DNA of 64,000 bases from Gammaproteobacteria bacterium (GTDB lineage: Bacteria > Pseudomonadota > Gammaproteobacteria > SZUA-140): the NCBI GenBank assembly GCA_016712635.1, contig JADJQS010000007.1:1-64000 (forward strand), given 5' to 3'. The notes below the pieces were generated by a model. It searched no databases, was not told the DNA's origin, and saw nothing but the letters and a program-made list of their open reading frames with translations. Both the position numbers and the translations under genes were made by a program. Shown in pieces: positions 17,429-26,766 of the stretch. Position 1 is the first letter of the stretch. Each line of letters starts with the position of its first letter.

Positions 17429-18010
17429 CTACTCCCTGATCAGCCCGGTGAAGCCCATGAACGCCAGCGCCATGAGGCCGGCAGTGATGAGCGCGATGGG
17501 CGGACCGCGGAAGGAGAACGGGATGTCCGCCACCGCGATGCGTTCGCGCATGGCGGCGAACAGGACCAGGACCATGGAGAAGCCGACCGAGGCCCCGAAG
17601 CCGTAGACGGCGGATTCCAGGAAACCGTATTCCTGCTTCACGTTGAGCAGGGCGACGCCGAGCACCGCGCAGTTGGTGGTGATGAGCGGCAGGAAGATGC
17701 CAAGCACCTGGTACAGCAGCGGGCTGGTCTTGTGGATCACCATCTCGGTGAACTGCACCACGGCGGCGATCACCAGTATGAAGGTGATGGTGCGCAGGTA
17801 TTCCAGCCCCAGCGGCGCGAGCAGGTAGGTGTCGGCCAGGTAGCTGCACACCGAGGACAGGGTGAGCACGAAGGTGGTAGCAAGTCCCATCCCCACGGCG
17901 GTCTCGAGCTTGCGCGACACCCCCATGAACGGGCACAGGCCGAGGAACTTGGTCAGGACGAAGTTGTTGACCAGTACGGTGCTGACGAGGATGAGGACGT
18001 ACTCGGTCAT
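17429..18010 (-). CDS. rsxA: Electron transport complex subunit RsxA/RnfA
   Basis: 193 residues, six membrane helices. It starts MTEYVLILVSTVLVNNFVL and has KFLGLCPFMGVSRK and TNCAVLGVALL, the two helix motifs with the conserved cysteines of the membrane cluster. It is the first gene of rsxABCDGE-nth-DUF1841 on the minus strand, so the operon promoter should lie in the 183-nt gap 18011-18193 behind metG. Confidence 0.93.
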   Translation of the reverse strand: MTEYVLILVSTVLVNNFVLTKFLGLCPFMGVSRKLETAVGMGLATTFVLTLSSVCSYLADTYLLAPLGLEYLRTITFILVIAAVVQFTEMVIHKTSPLLYQVLGIFLPLITTNCAVLGVALLNVKQEYGFLESAVYGFGASVGFSMVLVLFAAMRERIAVADIPFSFRGPPIALITAGLMALAFMGFTGLIRE

Positions 18011-18193
18011 GGCGGAGGGAGGAGGATCGACGCTGACTTCATCGGTGTGTGCATTTTATCTGATCTCGGAAGGGCCCGTTAATCGAATATGCATATAATC
18101 CAGGCGAAGACCGCTATAAATTCCCGTTATAAGACTGTGGCCGCTGCGTGTTGAATCCGTCCGGTCGATTCCGCCCGCCAGGTCTCCGTCGTC

Positions 18194-20287
18194 CTATTTC
18201 ACCCGCATGCCGGCCTGCGCGCCCGCGTCGGGCTGGATCAGCCACAGGTCCTTTCCGCCCGGTCCTGCCGCCAGCACCATGCCCTCGGATACGCCGAAGC
18301 GCATCTTGCGCGGGGCGAGGTTGGCGACCACGACGGTGTGGCGTCCGATCAGTTCGGCTGCCGGGTACTTTCCCTTGATCCCCGCGAACACCTGCCGCGT
18401 CTCGCCGCCGCCGATGTCGAGCGTCAGGCGCAACAGCTTGTCGGCGCCCTCGACATCCTCCGCGGCCAGAATCCGGGCCACCCGCAGGTCGATGCGGGTG
18501 AAGTCATCGATGCTGATTGTCTCAGGCGATGGAGGGTTATCGTGCTGCCGGGCCGCTCCGTGGCGTGTCTCGCTCTGCGGCTCTCCCCCCGTAGCCGGCA
18601 GTTGCGCCCTGTTTTCCCCGATGAGGGCGTCGATCTGCGCACGCTCGATCCGTTTGGCGAGATGCGTATACGGTTTGATGATGTGCCCGGCCAGAAGTTC
18701 CGCCGCGTCCTGCCACGCGAGCGGCGGGACGGCGAGGAAATCCTCCACCGCGGCGGCCATGCGGGGCAGGATCGGCTTCAGGTACAGGGTCAGCAGGCGG
18801 AAGGCGTTGATGCCGGCGCTGCAGACCTCCTGGGCCTCAGCCTGCGAGGACGGATCCTTGACCAGGCGCCAGGGCTGGCGGTCGTTGATGTAGGCGTTGG
18901 CCTGGTCCGCCAGTTCCATGATCGTGCGCACCGCCTCGCCGTAGCGGCGCTCCTCGTAGGCGCGGGCGATGCCCTCCGCCGCGCCCTGCATGCGCGCGAG
19001 CAGGGCGGCGCCGTCGCCGGAGGGGCGGCCGGAGAGCGCGCCTCCGAAGCGGTCGCTGATGAAGCCGGCGGTGCGGCTGGCGATGTTGATGTATTTCCCG
19101 ACCAGGTCGCTGTTCACGCGCGCGGTGAAGTCGTCGAAGTTGAGGTCGAGGTCCTCGATGCGCTCGTTCAGCTTGGCGGCGAAGTAATAGCGCAGGTATT
19201 CGGGATCGACGTGGTTCAGGAAGGAGCGCGCCGTGATGAAGGTGCCGCGCGATTTGGACATCTTCTGCCCGTTCACGGTCAGGAAGCCGTGCACGAAGAT
19301 GCGGTCCGGGGTCCGGTAGCCGGAGAAGTGCAGCGTCGCCGGCCAGAACAGCGCGTGGAAATACAGGATGTCCTTGCCGATGAAGTGGTAGAGCTCCGCC
19401 GCGCTGTCCGCCGCCCAGAAGGCGTCGAAGTCGAGGCCGCGGCGGCGGCACAGGTCCTGGAAGCTCGCCATGTAGCCGACCGGCGCGTCGAGCCAGACGT
19501 AGAGGAACTTGCCGGGGGCGCCGGGGATCTCGAAACCGAAATACGGCGCGTCGCGCGAGATGTCCCAGTCCCTGAGGCCGGCGTCGAACCATTCCTCGAG
19601 CTTGTTGTGGGCCTCATCCTGCAGCGGCGGGTTGCCGCGCCGGCGGCCGTGACGCACCCAGTCCTGCAGGAAGTCACGGCACTCGCCCAGCCGGAAGAAG
19701 TGGTGCTCCGATTCCTTCCTGACGGGTGTGCTGCCCGAGATCGCCGACACCGGGTTGATCAACTCGGTCGGATCATAGGTCGCACCGCAGCGTTCGCAGG
19801 CGTCGCCGTACTGGTCCGCCGCGTGGCAGCGCGGGCATTCGCCCTTGATGTAGCGGTCGGGCAGGAACATCTGCTTCACCGGGTCGAAGAACTGCTCGAT
19901 CGTGCGCACCTCGATCAGGCCGCGCGCCTTGAGCCGCCGGTAGATCTCCTGCGACAGCACCCGGTTCTCCTCCGAGTTGGTCGAGTAGTAGTTGTCGAAG
20001 CCGATGCCGAAGTCGGTGAAGTCGCGCAGGTGCTCCTGCTGCATGCGCGCGATGAGCTGCTCCGGCGCAATGCCCTCCTGCTCGGCGCGCAGCATCACCG
20101 GCGTGCCGTGGGTGTCGTCCGCGCACACGTAGTGGCATTCGTGCCCGCGCATCTTCTGGAAGCGCACCCAGATGTCGGTCTGGATGTACTCCACCAGGTG
20201 CCCGAGGTGGATCGAGCCGTTGGCGTAGGGCAGCGCGCTGGTGACGAGGATCTTCCGGGCTGTGGGACGGGGCGGATGGCTGGACAT
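18194..20287 (-). CDS. metG: Methionyl-tRNA synthetase
   Basis: 697 residues. It has the HIGH-type motif HLGH in PYANGSIHLGHLVEYIQ, the zinc-knuckle pairs CPRC and CERC near residues 146-162, the KMSKS loop (NGQKMSKSRGTF), and a C-terminal EMAP/Trbp111-like tRNA-binding domain (RIDLRVARILAAEDV to the end). The enzyme charges tRNA-Met and the initiator tRNA. It is a full-length class of the E. coli type, divergent from apbC. Confidence 0.97.
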   Translation of the reverse strand: MSSHPPRPTARKILVTSALPYANGSIHLGHLVEYIQTDIWVRFQKMRGHECHYVCADDTHGTPVMLRAEQEGIAPEQLIARMQQEHLRDFTDFGIGFDNYYSTNSEENRVLSQEIYRRLKARGLIEVRTIEQFFDPVKQMFLPDRYIKGECPRCHAADQYGDACERCGATYDPTELINPVSAISGSTPVRKESEHHFFRLGECRDFLQDWVRHGRRRGNPPLQDEAHNKLEEWFDAGLRDWDISRDAPYFGFEIPGAPGKFLYVWLDAPVGYMASFQDLCRRRGLDFDAFWAADSAAELYHFIGKDILYFHALFWPATLHFSGYRTPDRIFVHGFLTVNGQKMSKSRGTFITARSFLNHVDPEYLRYYFAAKLNERIEDLDLNFDDFTARVNSDLVGKYINIASRTAGFISDRFGGALSGRPSGDGAALLARMQGAAEGIARAYEERRYGEAVRTIMELADQANAYINDRQPWRLVKDPSSQAEAQEVCSAGINAFRLLTLYLKPILPRMAAAVEDFLAVPPLAWQDAAELLAGHIIKPYTHLAKRIERAQIDALIGENRAQLPATGGEPQSETRHGAARQHDNPPSPETISIDDFTRIDLRVARILAAEDVEGADKLLRLTLDIGGGETRQVFAGIKGKYPAAELIGRHTVVVANLAPRKMRFGVSEGMVLAAGPGGKDLWLIQPDAGAQAGMRVK

Positions 20288-20490
20288 GGCGTGGGGTTTT
20301 TTGAGTTTTTCAGCCCGGGGCTGGTGATAAATCGCGCTATTATAACCCAGTTGGGCGCGGGATGGTCACATCCGGCGGCCGCGTGCGGCGCGTGCGCACC
20401 GGCAACCGCGGGCGCCTTGGTGTAGAATGCAGCGCCTGGCTTATTTGCCGCGCGCGGAGAACGGCGCCGGATGCAAAGGAGGTAGCAGTC

Positions 20491-21579
20491 ATGCAAACGC
20501 CCGAAGCGCAGGTTGAGGCCGCGCTCAAGGAGTATATCGATCCCTATTTCAAGCGGGATCTGGTCTCCGCCGCAGTGGTGAAGAAGATCGCCGTGAGCGG
20601 CGGCAAGGCCGAAATCCGCCTCGAGCTCGGCTACCCCGCCCGCGGCTATCATGCCGCCCTGGCGCAGGCCGTGCGTGAGCGTGTGCTGGCGGTGCCCGGG
20701 ATCAGGGAGGCGGCGGTCGAGATCGGCACCAAGGTGATCACGCACGCGGTGCAGAAGGGCGTCAAGCCGCTCAGGAACATCAAGAACATCATCGCCATCG
20801 CCTCCGGCAAGGGCGGTGTCGGCAAGTCGACCACCGCCGTCAACCTGGCGCTGGCGCTGGCGGCGGAAGGCGCGACCGCCGGCATCCTCGATGCCGACAT
20901 TTACGGACCGAGCCAGCCGCGCATGCTCGGCGCGCACGAGCAGCCGAAGTCGCGCGACGGCAAGTCGATGGAACCGATCATCGCGCACGGCATCCAGTCG
21001 ATGTCGATCGGCTACCTGATCGACGAGGAGACGCCGATGATCTGGCGCGGCCCGATGGTGACGCAGGCGCTGGAGCAGTTGCTGCGCGACACCAACTGGC
21101 AGCCGATGGATTATCTCGTCATCGATCTGCCGCCCGGCACCGGCGACATCCAGCTGACGCTGGCGCAGAAGATCCCGGTGAGCGGCGCGGTGATCGTGAC
21201 CACGCCGCAGGACATCGCGCTGCTCGACGCCCGCAAGGCCTTAAAGATGTTCGAGAAGGTGGACGTGCCGGTGCTCGGCATCATCGAGAACATGAGCATC
21301 TACGTGTGCAGCCACTGCGGCCACGAGGAGGCGATTTTCGGCTCCGGCGGCGGGCAGAGCATGGCGGAACAGTACAACGTCGACCTGCTCGGGCAGCTGC
21401 CGCTCGATCCGCGCATCCGCGCCGAGGCGGACAACGGCAACCCGAGCGTCGCCACCGACCCGGAGGGCAGGATCGCGCAGGGATACCGCGAGATCGCGCG
21501 CCGCGTCGCTGCCAGGCTGTCGCTGCTGGCGAAGGATTACAGCGCGAAAATCCCGAGCATCGTGATCGAGCAGAACTGA
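20491..21579 (+). CDS. apbC: Iron-sulfur cluster carrier protein ApbC (Mrp/NBP35 family)
   Basis: 362 residues. An N-terminal DUF59/MIP18-like domain (residues 1-85) is followed by the ATPase domain with a deviant Walker A (GKGGVGKST), DADIYGPSQPRML, DLPPGTGDIQLTL, and the cluster-binding CSHC near residue 273. It carries and transfers Fe-S clusters in the cytoplasm. A near-perfect AAGGAGGT lies 7 nt before ATG 20491, which fixes the start. It is divergent from metG, as in many gammaproteobacteria. Confidence 0.95.
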   Translation: MQTPEAQVEAALKEYIDPYFKRDLVSAAVVKKIAVSGGKAEIRLELGYPARGYHAALAQAVRERVLAVPGIREAAVEIGTKVITHAVQKGVKPLRNIKNIIAIASGKGGVGKSTTAVNLALALAAEGATAGILDADIYGPSQPRMLGAHEQPKSRDGKSMEPIIAHGIQSMSIGYLIDEETPMIWRGPMVTQALEQLLRDTNWQPMDYLVIDLPPGTGDIQLTLAQKIPVSGAVIVTTPQDIALLDARKALKMFEKVDVPVLGIIENMSIYVCSHCGHEEAIFGSGGGQSMAEQYNVDLLGQLPLDPRIRAEADNGNPSVATDPEGRIAQGYREIARRVAARLSLLAKDYSAKIPSIVIEQN

Positions 21580-21604
21580 CACCAAACCAGGGAGCAGGCA
21601 CCCC

Positions 21605-22171
21605 ATGAGCATCAAGTCCGACCGCTGGATCCGCGAGATGGCGCAGAAGCACGGCATGATCGAGCCGTTCGAACCCGGGCAGGTGCGCGAGCACCGCGGC
21701 GGCCGTGTGATCTCCTACGGCACCTCGAGCTACGGTTACGACATCCGCTGCGCCGACGAATTCAAGATCTTCACCAACATCAACTCGGCGGTGGTCGATC
21801 CGAAGAATTTCGATTCCAACAGCTTCGTCGACGTCAAGTCCGACGTCTGCATCATCCCGCCGAACTCCTTCGCGCTGGCGCGCACGCTGGAGTATTTCCG
21901 CATCCCGCGCAGCGTGCTGACCATCTGTCTCGGCAAGTCGACCTACGCGCGCTGCGGCATCATCGTCAACGTCACCCCGCTCGAACCGGAGTGGGAGGGG
22001 CACGTGACGCTGGAGTTCTCCAACACCTCGCCGCTGCCGGCGAAGATCTACGCCAACGAGGGCGTGGCGCAGGTGCTGTTCTTCGAGTCCGACCAGGAGT
22101 GCGAGACCTCGTACAAGGACCGCGGCGGGAAATACCAGGGACAGCGCGGGGTGACGCTGCCTAGAACCTGA
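21605..22171 (+). CDS. dcd: dCTP deaminase
   Basis: 188 residues, normal length. The motifs SSYGYDIRCADEFKIF, ARTLEYFRIPRSVLTICLGK and the catalytic region TPLEPEWEGHVTLEFSNTSP are the Dcd signature, including the Glu that drives deamination. It forms trimers and converts dCTP to dUTP for dTMP supply. It lies 25 nt behind apbC, likely in the same transcript. Confidence 0.96.
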   Translation: MSIKSDRWIREMAQKHGMIEPFEPGQVREHRGGRVISYGTSSYGYDIRCADEFKIFTNINSAVVDPKNFDSNSFVDVKSDVCIIPPNSFALARTLEYFRIPRSVLTICLGKSTYARCGIIVNVTPLEPEWEGHVTLEFSNTSPLPAKIYANEGVAQVLFFESDQECETSYKDRGGKYQGQRGVTLPRT

Positions 22172-22177
22172 GGGTCA

Positions 22178-22390
22178 GGTGAGGCGTGAGGCGTGAGGGG
22201 TTAGGGGTTAGGGGTTAGGGGTTAGGGGGCAAAACAAAAAATTGAATTTACATAGTAGTTGACAGGAAAAATGAAGCGGCCATGCTCTTGTCGCCTCACG
22301 CCTCACGCCTCACGCCTCACGCCTCACGCCTCACGCCTCACGCCTCACGCCTCACGCCTCACGCCTCACGCCTCACGCCTCACGCCTCAC
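22178..22390. repeat. Heptanucleotide satellite and inverted repeat: GTGAGGC / GGGGTTA left, 14x CGCCTCA right
   Basis: The left arm has two to three GTGAGGC units (22178-22199) running into about four and a half GGGGTTA units (22197-22229). The right arm (22292-22390, 99 nt) is 14 uninterrupted copies of the 7-mer CGCCTCA, the reverse complement of TGAGGCG. The two arms can fold into a long hairpin with variable register. The array reaches into the stop codon of the DUF3108 gene (22387-22389). The gap holds no gene. Confidence 0.9.
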
Positions 22391-23112
22391 TTAACTGAAA
22401 TTCCTTCCACCTCCCGCAACTCCATCGTCAGCACCTTGCCGTCCTTGTGCTGTTCGATGCGCACCGGGAGGTAGTCAAGCGTGGCGGCGCACCAGATGAC
22501 GGTGCGCCGGCTGCCGTGGATGCGCTGCAGCTTCACCGCCTGCAGGGTCCCGAGCGGAGTGGCGATGGATTCGCTGCCCATGCGCTCGAAAACGTAGTTC
22601 TTCAGTTCCCCGCCGTCGGCGATGTCGTAGGACAGGGTCCCGCGGCCCGCCTTCAGGTCGCGCATCATGGCGTACTGATAGAGCAGCTTGTCCAGCGCGC
22701 CGGTCGGCACCTTCATGGTCCAGGGGTCGTTGTTGATGCGGTTGGTCACGACGCCCTTCTTCCAGTCGAAATCGAGCACCGCGTGGCGCTCCGCCTGCTT
22801 GCGGCCGGTGTGGTGGTACTGGTACTTGAGCGGGCGCAGGCGGCCGTCGGCGAGGTCCCACACGCTGCTCTCGTTGATGTTGTCGCTGAACAGGACCGGC
22901 AGCATGCCGGCCGCCTCCGACTTCGATTCGAAGACGTAACGGCCGTCGCCCTCGGCCCGGAGGCGGCGCTCCATGCGCGCGACGAGCAGCCGGTTCGCGG
23001 TGAAATCATAGTGCGCCGTGAATGTCCGCACGGAAAGATCCGCCGCCTGCGCGGGCGGCGGCGGCAGGACGAGGCAGAGGAGGAGCGTCAGGAGCAGCCT
23101 TGATTCGGCCAT
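22387..23112 (-). CDS. DUF3108 domain protein, exported
   Basis: 241 residues. It has a signal peptide (LLLTLLLCLVLPPPPAQAADL, probably cut after AQA), then a beta-rich domain with FTAHYDFTANRL, YQYHHTGRKQAERH and the tail MELREVEGISVK. This matches DUF3108, a family of periplasmic proteins of unknown role. ATG 23112 lies one base after the purN stop codon (23114-23116), so it is co-transcribed behind purN. Its stop codon is inside the heptamer satellite. Confidence 0.8.
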   Translation of the reverse strand: MAESRLLLTLLLCLVLPPPPAQAADLSVRTFTAHYDFTANRLLVARMERRLRAEGDGRYVFESKSEAAGMLPVLFSDNINESSVWDLADGRLRPLKYQYHHTGRKQAERHAVLDFDWKKGVVTNRINNDPWTMKVPTGALDKLLYQYAMMRDLKAGRGTLSYDIADGGELKNYVFERMGSESIATPLGTLQAVKLQRIHGSRRTVIWCAATLDYLPVRIEQHKDGKVLTMELREVEGISVK

Positions 23113-23113
23113 G

Positions 23114-23815
23114 TCACTGCATCCGGTCCGGCGCGGGGTTTCCGTCCGCGGCCTCGGCCAGGTCCGCGAGATCGATCGGACCGGAGAGTGCGCGGCCATC
23201 GAGCATGACATGCTCGCCCCGTTTCTCGAGCCGGCCGGCGGCGAACCAGGCGGCCACCAGCGGCAGGATGCGGTGTTCAACCCGGTGCACCTTTTCCGCC
23301 AGTCCGGGTTCGTCTTCTCCGCGCGCGACCGGCACGCGCGCGCGGATGATCACCGGGCCGCCGTCCAGCTCGTCGGTGACGAAGTGCACGCTCGCGCCGT
23401 GCTCGGCAACGCCCGCCGCGAGCGCGCGCCGGTGGGTATGCAGGCCGGTGAAGGCGGGAAGCAGCGAGGGATGCACGTTGATCAGGCGCCCGTCGTAATG
23501 ACGTACGAACTCCGGGCTGAGCACGCGCATGAAGCCGGCGAGGACGACCAGGCGCGCGCCGCTGGCGTCGATGCATTCCCGCAGCGCGCGGTCGTACCCG
23601 GAGCGGTCGGGACGGCCGGCGGATTCGATGACCGCGGTCGCGATGCCGGCCGCGCGGGCGCGCGCGAGGCCCGGGGCGTCGGCGCGGTTGCTGATCACGA
23701 GGCGGATGTCTGCGGCCAGGCTGCCCGCGCGCACCGCGTCGATGAGCGCCTGCAGGTTGCTGCCGCGCCCGGAGATCAGCACGGCGACGGGGAGCGGCTG
23801 TGGCGGCGGGGTCAT
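23114..23815 (-). CDS. purN: Phosphoribosylglycinamide formyltransferase
   Basis: 233 residues. It has LISGRGSNLQALID for the phosphate of GAR, VLAGFMRVLSPEFV, the catalytic Asn/His segment INVHPSLLPAFTGL, and DELDGGPVI with the catalytic Asp. It uses 10-formyl-THF in purine synthesis. The C-terminal part after residue 200 is slightly longer than in E. coli (212 aa). It follows purM by 45 nt. Confidence 0.95.
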   Translation of the reverse strand: MTPPPQPLPVAVLISGRGSNLQALIDAVRAGSLAADIRLVISNRADAPGLARARAAGIATAVIESAGRPDRSGYDRALRECIDASGARLVVLAGFMRVLSPEFVRHYDGRLINVHPSLLPAFTGLHTHRRALAAGVAEHGASVHFVTDELDGGPVIIRARVPVARGEDEPGLAEKVHRVEHRILPLVAAWFAAGRLEKRGEHVMLDGRALSGPIDLADLAEAADGNPAPDRMQ

Positions 23816-23860
23816 GTCTTTGCCGCGCCGCCGTCCGTGCCGGTGGAACCGCGCATGCGA

Positions 23861-24910
23861 TTACCGGATGGTGACGTAGGCGTCATCCGCGGCGCGGGTC
23901 GCGAGCGTGCCGATGCGCCACGCACGTTCGCCCGACTGGTGCAGCAGCGCGAGCGTCCGCTCCGCGTCCTGCGGCGCCACGGCGAGGGTCATGCCGATGC
24001 CGCAGTTGAAGGTGCGGTGCATCTCGCGCGGCTCGACGTTGCCCGTGCGCTGCAGCCAGTCGAAGATCGCCGGCTGCGGCCATGCGGCGGCGTCGATGAC
24101 GGCCTGGACGTCGTCCGGCAGGACGCGCGGGATATTCTCGAGCAGGCCGCCGCCGGTGATGTGCGCAATGCTGCGCACGTCAACCTGCTGCAGCAGGGCG
24201 AGGACGGGCTTGACGTAGATGCGCGTCGGCGCGAGCAGGGCGTCGCCGAGGGTGCCGGCGCCGAACGGCTGGCTGAGGGCGGTGCCGCTGCGCTCGAGGA
24301 TCTTGCGGATGAGCGAATAGCCGTTGGAGTGCGGGCCGGAGGAGGCGATGCCGATCAGCGCGTCGCCCGCGCATGCGCGCGAGCCGTCGATGATGCGGTC
24401 CTTTTCCACCACGCCGACGCAGAAGCCGGCGATGTCGTAATCCTTGTGCGCGTACATGCCCGGCATCTCGGCGGTCTCGCCGCCGATCAGCGCCGCGCCC
24501 GCCTGCTCGCAGCCGGCGCCGATGCCCTTGATCACGGCGGTGGCGACATCCACGTCGAGCCTGCCGGAGGCGTAGTAGTCGAGGAAGAACAGCGGCTCGG
24601 CGCCCTGCACTACGACGTCGTTGGCGCACATCGCGACGAGGTCGATGCCGACGGTGTCGTGGCGGCCGAGCTCGATGGCGAGCTTGAGCTTGGTGCCGAC
24701 GCCGTCGGTGCCCGCCACCAGCACGGGCTGGCGGTAGCGCTTGGGCAGCTCGATCAGGGCGCCGAAGCCGCCGAGTCCGGCGAGCACCTCGGGACGGGTG
24801 GTGCGCCGCGCGATCGGCTTGATGTTTTCCACCAGCCGGTTGCCGGCGTCGATGTCGACGCCGGCGTCGCGGTAACTGAGCGGTGATGCGGCTTTCTCGT
24901 CGTTGTTCAC
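23861..24910 (-). CDS. purM: Phosphoribosylformylglycinamidine cyclo-ligase (AIR synthetase)
   Basis: 349 residues from GTG 24910, the size of the E. coli enzyme. It has SYRDAGVDIDAGNRLV, GTDGVGTKLKLA, MCANDVVVQGAEPLFFLDYYA and GGETAEMPGMY, all typical of PurM. It makes AIR from FGAM with ATP. The upstream frame is open but unlike the family, so GTG 24910 is preferred, although its ribosome binding site is weak. It is divergent from the DUF2066 gene. Confidence 0.95.
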   Translation of the reverse strand: MNNDEKAASPLSYRDAGVDIDAGNRLVENIKPIARRTTRPEVLAGLGGFGALIELPKRYRQPVLVAGTDGVGTKLKLAIELGRHDTVGIDLVAMCANDVVVQGAEPLFFLDYYASGRLDVDVATAVIKGIGAGCEQAGAALIGGETAEMPGMYAHKDYDIAGFCVGVVEKDRIIDGSRACAGDALIGIASSGPHSNGYSLIRKILERSGTALSQPFGAGTLGDALLAPTRIYVKPVLALLQQVDVRSIAHITGGGLLENIPRVLPDDVQAVIDAAAWPQPAIFDWLQRTGNVEPREMHRTFNCGIGMTLAVAPQDAERTLALLHQSGERAWRIGTLATRAADDAYVTIR

Positions 24911-25105
24911 GGGATTGTGCTCTGGCGCTGGATGATCGGTCGTCGCGGTCCGGTGCGCCGGGCCTGCGACGCGGATTTTTCCGGCGCAATTGTAGCGCAT
25001 AATCACAGCCCCTCCTAGCAAGGGTGAAACGCGCGGGCGTTTCGCTTAGACTGGTGTGCGAGTAAAAGCGTACCCCGTTCAACCGGATCCGAGGATGTGA
25101 AGTGC

Positions 25106-26202
25106 ATGTGGTTCGATGGTGAATCGTCCGCGCGCCGCCTGCGCCTGTGTCTGCTGTTGTGCGCGCTGGCCTGCGCCGCCGGCGCGCGCGCCGGCGAGGT
25201 CGAAGGACTCTACGAGACGCAGGTGCCGGTCACCGGCCAGCGTGAGGCGGAACGGGTGGACGCGTTGCGGACCGCCTTCCGCCAGGTGCTGGTCAAGGTC
25301 ACCGGCGACCGCGGCGCGGCGTCGCACCAGGCCGTGCAGGCGCTGGCCCGGTCCCCGCTCGGCTACGTCCAGCAGTACCTGTACCGTCCGCTGCCGCCGG
25401 ACTACACGCCCGCCGCGGCGGCCGACCCCGCCCCCACGCAGATGCTGTGGGTGCGTTTCGATGCGCAGGCGGTCGACCTGTTGCTGCAGCAGGCGAACGA
25501 GCCCGTGTGGGGGCGCATGCGCCCGTCCACCCTGGTGTGGCTCGCCGTCGAGGACCAGGGGAGGCGCGCGCTGGCCGGAAACGACTCCCGGCCCGAACTG
25601 CGCAGCGAGCTGGAGGGCCAGGCGGAGGCGCGCGGCGTGCCGCTGCTGTTCCCGCTGCTCGATGTCGAGGACCAGCGTCGCGTGAACTTCGCGGACGTGT
25701 GGGGCGGCTTCGATCAGGAGGTGCGCGCGGCGTCCGCGCGTTACCAGTCCGGCGCCGTGCTGGTCGGACGCGTGCATCGCGCGCGGTCGGGCGACTGGGC
25801 CGGTCGCTGGTCGCTCTATCTGGACGCCGGTGTCGAACACTGGGAATCGGTCGCAGGGCCGCGGGCCGAGGTCCTGGCGGACGGTGTCGACGGGGCCGCC
25901 GACCGGCTGGCCGCACGCTACGCCCGCACCCTCGGCACCGATGCAACCGAGCCGGTGGACCTGCTCGTGACGGGGGTGGAGAAGCTGGAGGACTACCGCC
26001 GCGCGCAGCAGTACCTGCGCTCGCTCGACGCCGTCCACGAACTCGGGGTGACGCAGGTGGACGCCGCCGGCGTGCATTTTCACCTCGTGCTGCGGGGTGA
26101 CCGCGCCGCGCTGCTCCAGGCCATCGGATTCGGCCGCGTGCTCGTGCCCGCCGCCGGCCGCCGGCGGCGGGGGATGAACTGGCCTATCGGTTGGTGCCGT
26201 GA
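25106..26202 (+). CDS. DUF2066 domain protein, exported, with a frameshift near the 3' end
   Basis: About 365 residues. A signal peptide (LCLLLCALACAAGARAGEVE) is followed by LYETQVPVTGQREAERVDAL and QYLYRPLPP, the start of DUF2066. The order purM / DUF2066 / CDP-alcohol transferase / perM / hda is common in gammaproteobacteria. The frame is lost in the GC-rich run 26150-26173; with one base added it ends in DELAYRLVP and TGA 26200-26202, as relatives do. Without the correction the frame runs on into the next gene. Either one G/C is missing from the sequence or the tail is truly mutated. The function is unknown. Confidence 0.75.
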
Positions 26203-26756
26203 CGCGTGCGGACATCCCCAACATCATCAGCGTGCTGCGCATCGGGCTGGTGCTGCCGGTGGTCGCGGCGCTGGTGCACCAGGAATTCATGCTCGCGCTG
26301 CTGCTCTACACCGTCGCCGGGGTGTCGGACGGCATCGACGGCTACATCGCCAAGCGCTTCAACTGCACCAGCCGGCTGGGATCGATCCTCGACCCGCTGG
26401 CGGACAAGCTGCTGCTGGTATCCACCTACCTGGCGCTGGCGTGGCTGGAACTGCTGCCGCTCTGGCTGGTGGCCGCCGTTGTCGGCCGCGACATCCTGAT
26501 CCTGGCCGGCGCGGCCTCCTACCACCTGATGATCGGAGAATACGAGATGGCGCCCACCCTGATCAGCAAGATCAACACCTTCGCGCAGATCTCGCTCGGG
26601 CTGACGGCCGTGTTCTCCGCCGGCGTCTACCTGCTCCCGCCCGCGCTGATCGACGGCATGATCTGGCTGGTGCTCGCCACCACGCTGTTCAGCGGCATCG
26701 ACTACGTGTGGACCTGGGGCGTGCGCGCCTGCCGGGCGCGCTCCGGTGCCCGCTGA
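26199..26756 (+). CDS. CDP-alcohol phosphatidyltransferase (PgsA/cardiolipin synthase-like)
   Basis: 185 residues, about five membrane helices. The family motif is present as SDGIDGYIAKR then LGSILDPLADK, i.e. DxxDG-xx-A with the later GxxxDxxxD; a Lys stands where an Arg is usual after the Ala. It transfers a phosphatidyl group from CDP-diacylglycerol to an alcohol in the inner membrane. PGP synthase is a likely but unproven role. GTG 26199 overlaps the corrected stop of the DUF2066 gene as GTGA, which supports that frame correction. Confidence 0.85.
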   Translation: MTRADIPNIISVLRIGLVLPVVAALVHQEFMLALLLYTVAGVSDGIDGYIAKRFNCTSRLGSILDPLADKLLLVSTYLALAWLELLPLWLVAAVVGRDILILAGAASYHLMIGEYEMAPTLISKINTFAQISLGLTAVFSAGVYLLPPALIDGMIWLVLATTLFSGIDYVWTWGVRACRARSGAR

Positions 26757-26766
26757 GGCGCGCGGC

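Noticed and set aside
22292..22390. CRISPR-like repeat array
   Set aside because: The units are 7 bp and directly abutting, with no spacers; it is a heptamer satellite. I saw no other CRISPR array or cas gene in the window.
25021..25105. Transcription regulator site in the purM/DUF2066 divergent gap
   Set aside because: I looked for a PurR-like palindrome (ACGNAAACGNNNCGT) and saw only GAAACGCGCGGGCGTTTCGC at 25025-25044. This is a good inverted repeat but not a match to the consensus; it may be a hairpin instead.
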